Source: Cytobacillus oceanisediminis 2691
GTDB lineage: Bacteria; Bacillota; Bacilli; Bacillales; Cytobacillaceae
Direction: 5' to 3'
NCBI RefSeq assembly: GCF_007678455.1
Contig: NZ_VEEP01000009.1
Coordinates: 32,172-96,171, forward strand
DNA: 64,000 nt
Positions within the stretch are counted from its first letter, which is position 1, and the number at the start of each line of letters is the position of its first letter. Both the position numbers and the translations under genes were made by a program. This document shows, piece by piece, positions 62,882 through 64,000 of the stretch. Under the pieces are notes generated by a model, which worked only from the letters and a program-made list of their open reading frames with translations, ran no database searches and had not been told where the DNA came from.

Positions 62882-63162
62882 TTCAAAAACTCCTTTTTAT
62901 CCATCTTTGTCTATTATTATTCTACATGAAAAATATGAAAAATGTGTGAAAATGAGCAAAAAAATTGACATCCAGACAAAAAATTTTTTCATTATTTTCC
63001 CAATATACTTCTTCCCCATATTATGTTAGCCAGATGGACAAAATCCCTTCTAAACTACTCTTGCTTTTTCCCATTTTCCCTCCAGTGGAAACACCTTTAT
63101 GAAAAAATGTTTCCTTCCTGCGCAATTTGAATGTAAAAGAATTCGCTCACAAGGTTCAAACA

Positions 63163-63171
63163 TGTTATAAT
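63163..63171 (+). promoter_or_regulatory. Extended -10 promoter of ykpA
   Basis: TGTTATAAT, 36 nt before the start codon; no good -35. Confidence 0.55.
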
Positions 63172-63206
63172 CTTTGGGATATATATTAATGGAGGCTACT
63201 AAATAA

Positions 63207-64000
<794 letters not shown>

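Overview
The window reads as chromosome of an endospore-forming, facultatively anaerobic member of the Bacillaceae with moderate G+C (a Mesobacillus/Bacillus-like soil or sediment organism). The reasons are strong AAGGAGG ribosome sites, frequent TTG and GTG starts, spore genes (CotZ-like and CsxC-like coat proteins, SleL, CsgA, SplA, YteA), and gene groups known from Bacillus subtilis: ccpN-yqfL, yrhD-yrhE-fdhD, ykoFEDC behind a TPP riboswitch, fnr, ykpA, yhfH and a yocH-like gene. No tRNA, rRNA, phage or insertion-sequence gene was recognised.

Layout. 1-4900: a CotY/CotZ-type coat protein with a charged N-terminal repeat, followed by four related CsxC/BC_2427-like spore-surface proteins. 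5092-6662: a ParM-type actin with a small partner gene. 6789-12721: an unknown gene, glutaminase, an AarF/UbiB kinase with a phasin-like protein, a 52-bp tandem repeat array, and a LysM-GH18 spore cortex-lytic enzyme. 12839-22788: an SUV3-type helicase, the PEP/pyruvate module ppdK-yqfL-ccpN, exonuclease ExoA and a MocR-type regulator divergent from an EamA exporter. 23801-29714: photolyase-like protein, SatD-like/DUF3307 pair, PpiB, VanZ, GNAT and Mug. 29834-34293: formate dehydrogenase operon (catalytic Cys) with FdhD. 34465-40200: small genes, then the TPP-riboswitch ykoFEDC operon. 40244-47833: TsdA-like dihaem cytochrome, ferritin-like protein, methyltransferase, zinc alcohol dehydrogenase, CsgA, YihY, YteA, a coiled-coil protein and a LysM-3D wall protein. 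48231-52665: a second formate dehydrogenase that reads through an in-frame UGA (selenocysteine) and a PAS histidine kinase. 52990-55102: YhfH, a large structured non-coding RNA, and several small genes including an orphan splA. 55248-64000: MFS transporter, XapX protein, formate/nitrite channel, an Smr-less MutS2-like ATPase behind a leader-peptide attenuator, Fnr, a decayed lrgB, an SCO protein and the start of ykpA.

Working together. Two formate dehydrogenases, FdhD, a FocA/NirC-family channel, Fnr and a cytochrome suggest formate-linked anaerobic or microaerobic redox metabolism. CcpN, YqfL and PpdK control pyruvate/PEP interconversion. The strongest unexplained elements are (i) a roughly 650-nt RNA on the minus strand whose ends pair in a 24-bp stem, with its own promoter and terminator; (ii) the MutS2-like gene preceded by a seven-residue leader peptide embedded in nested stems and two intrinsic terminators, with a palindrome-rich tract downstream; (iii) the UGA/bSECIS formate dehydrogenase; (iv) the 52-bp palindromic tandem array; and (v) a chromosome-context ParM/ParR-like pair.
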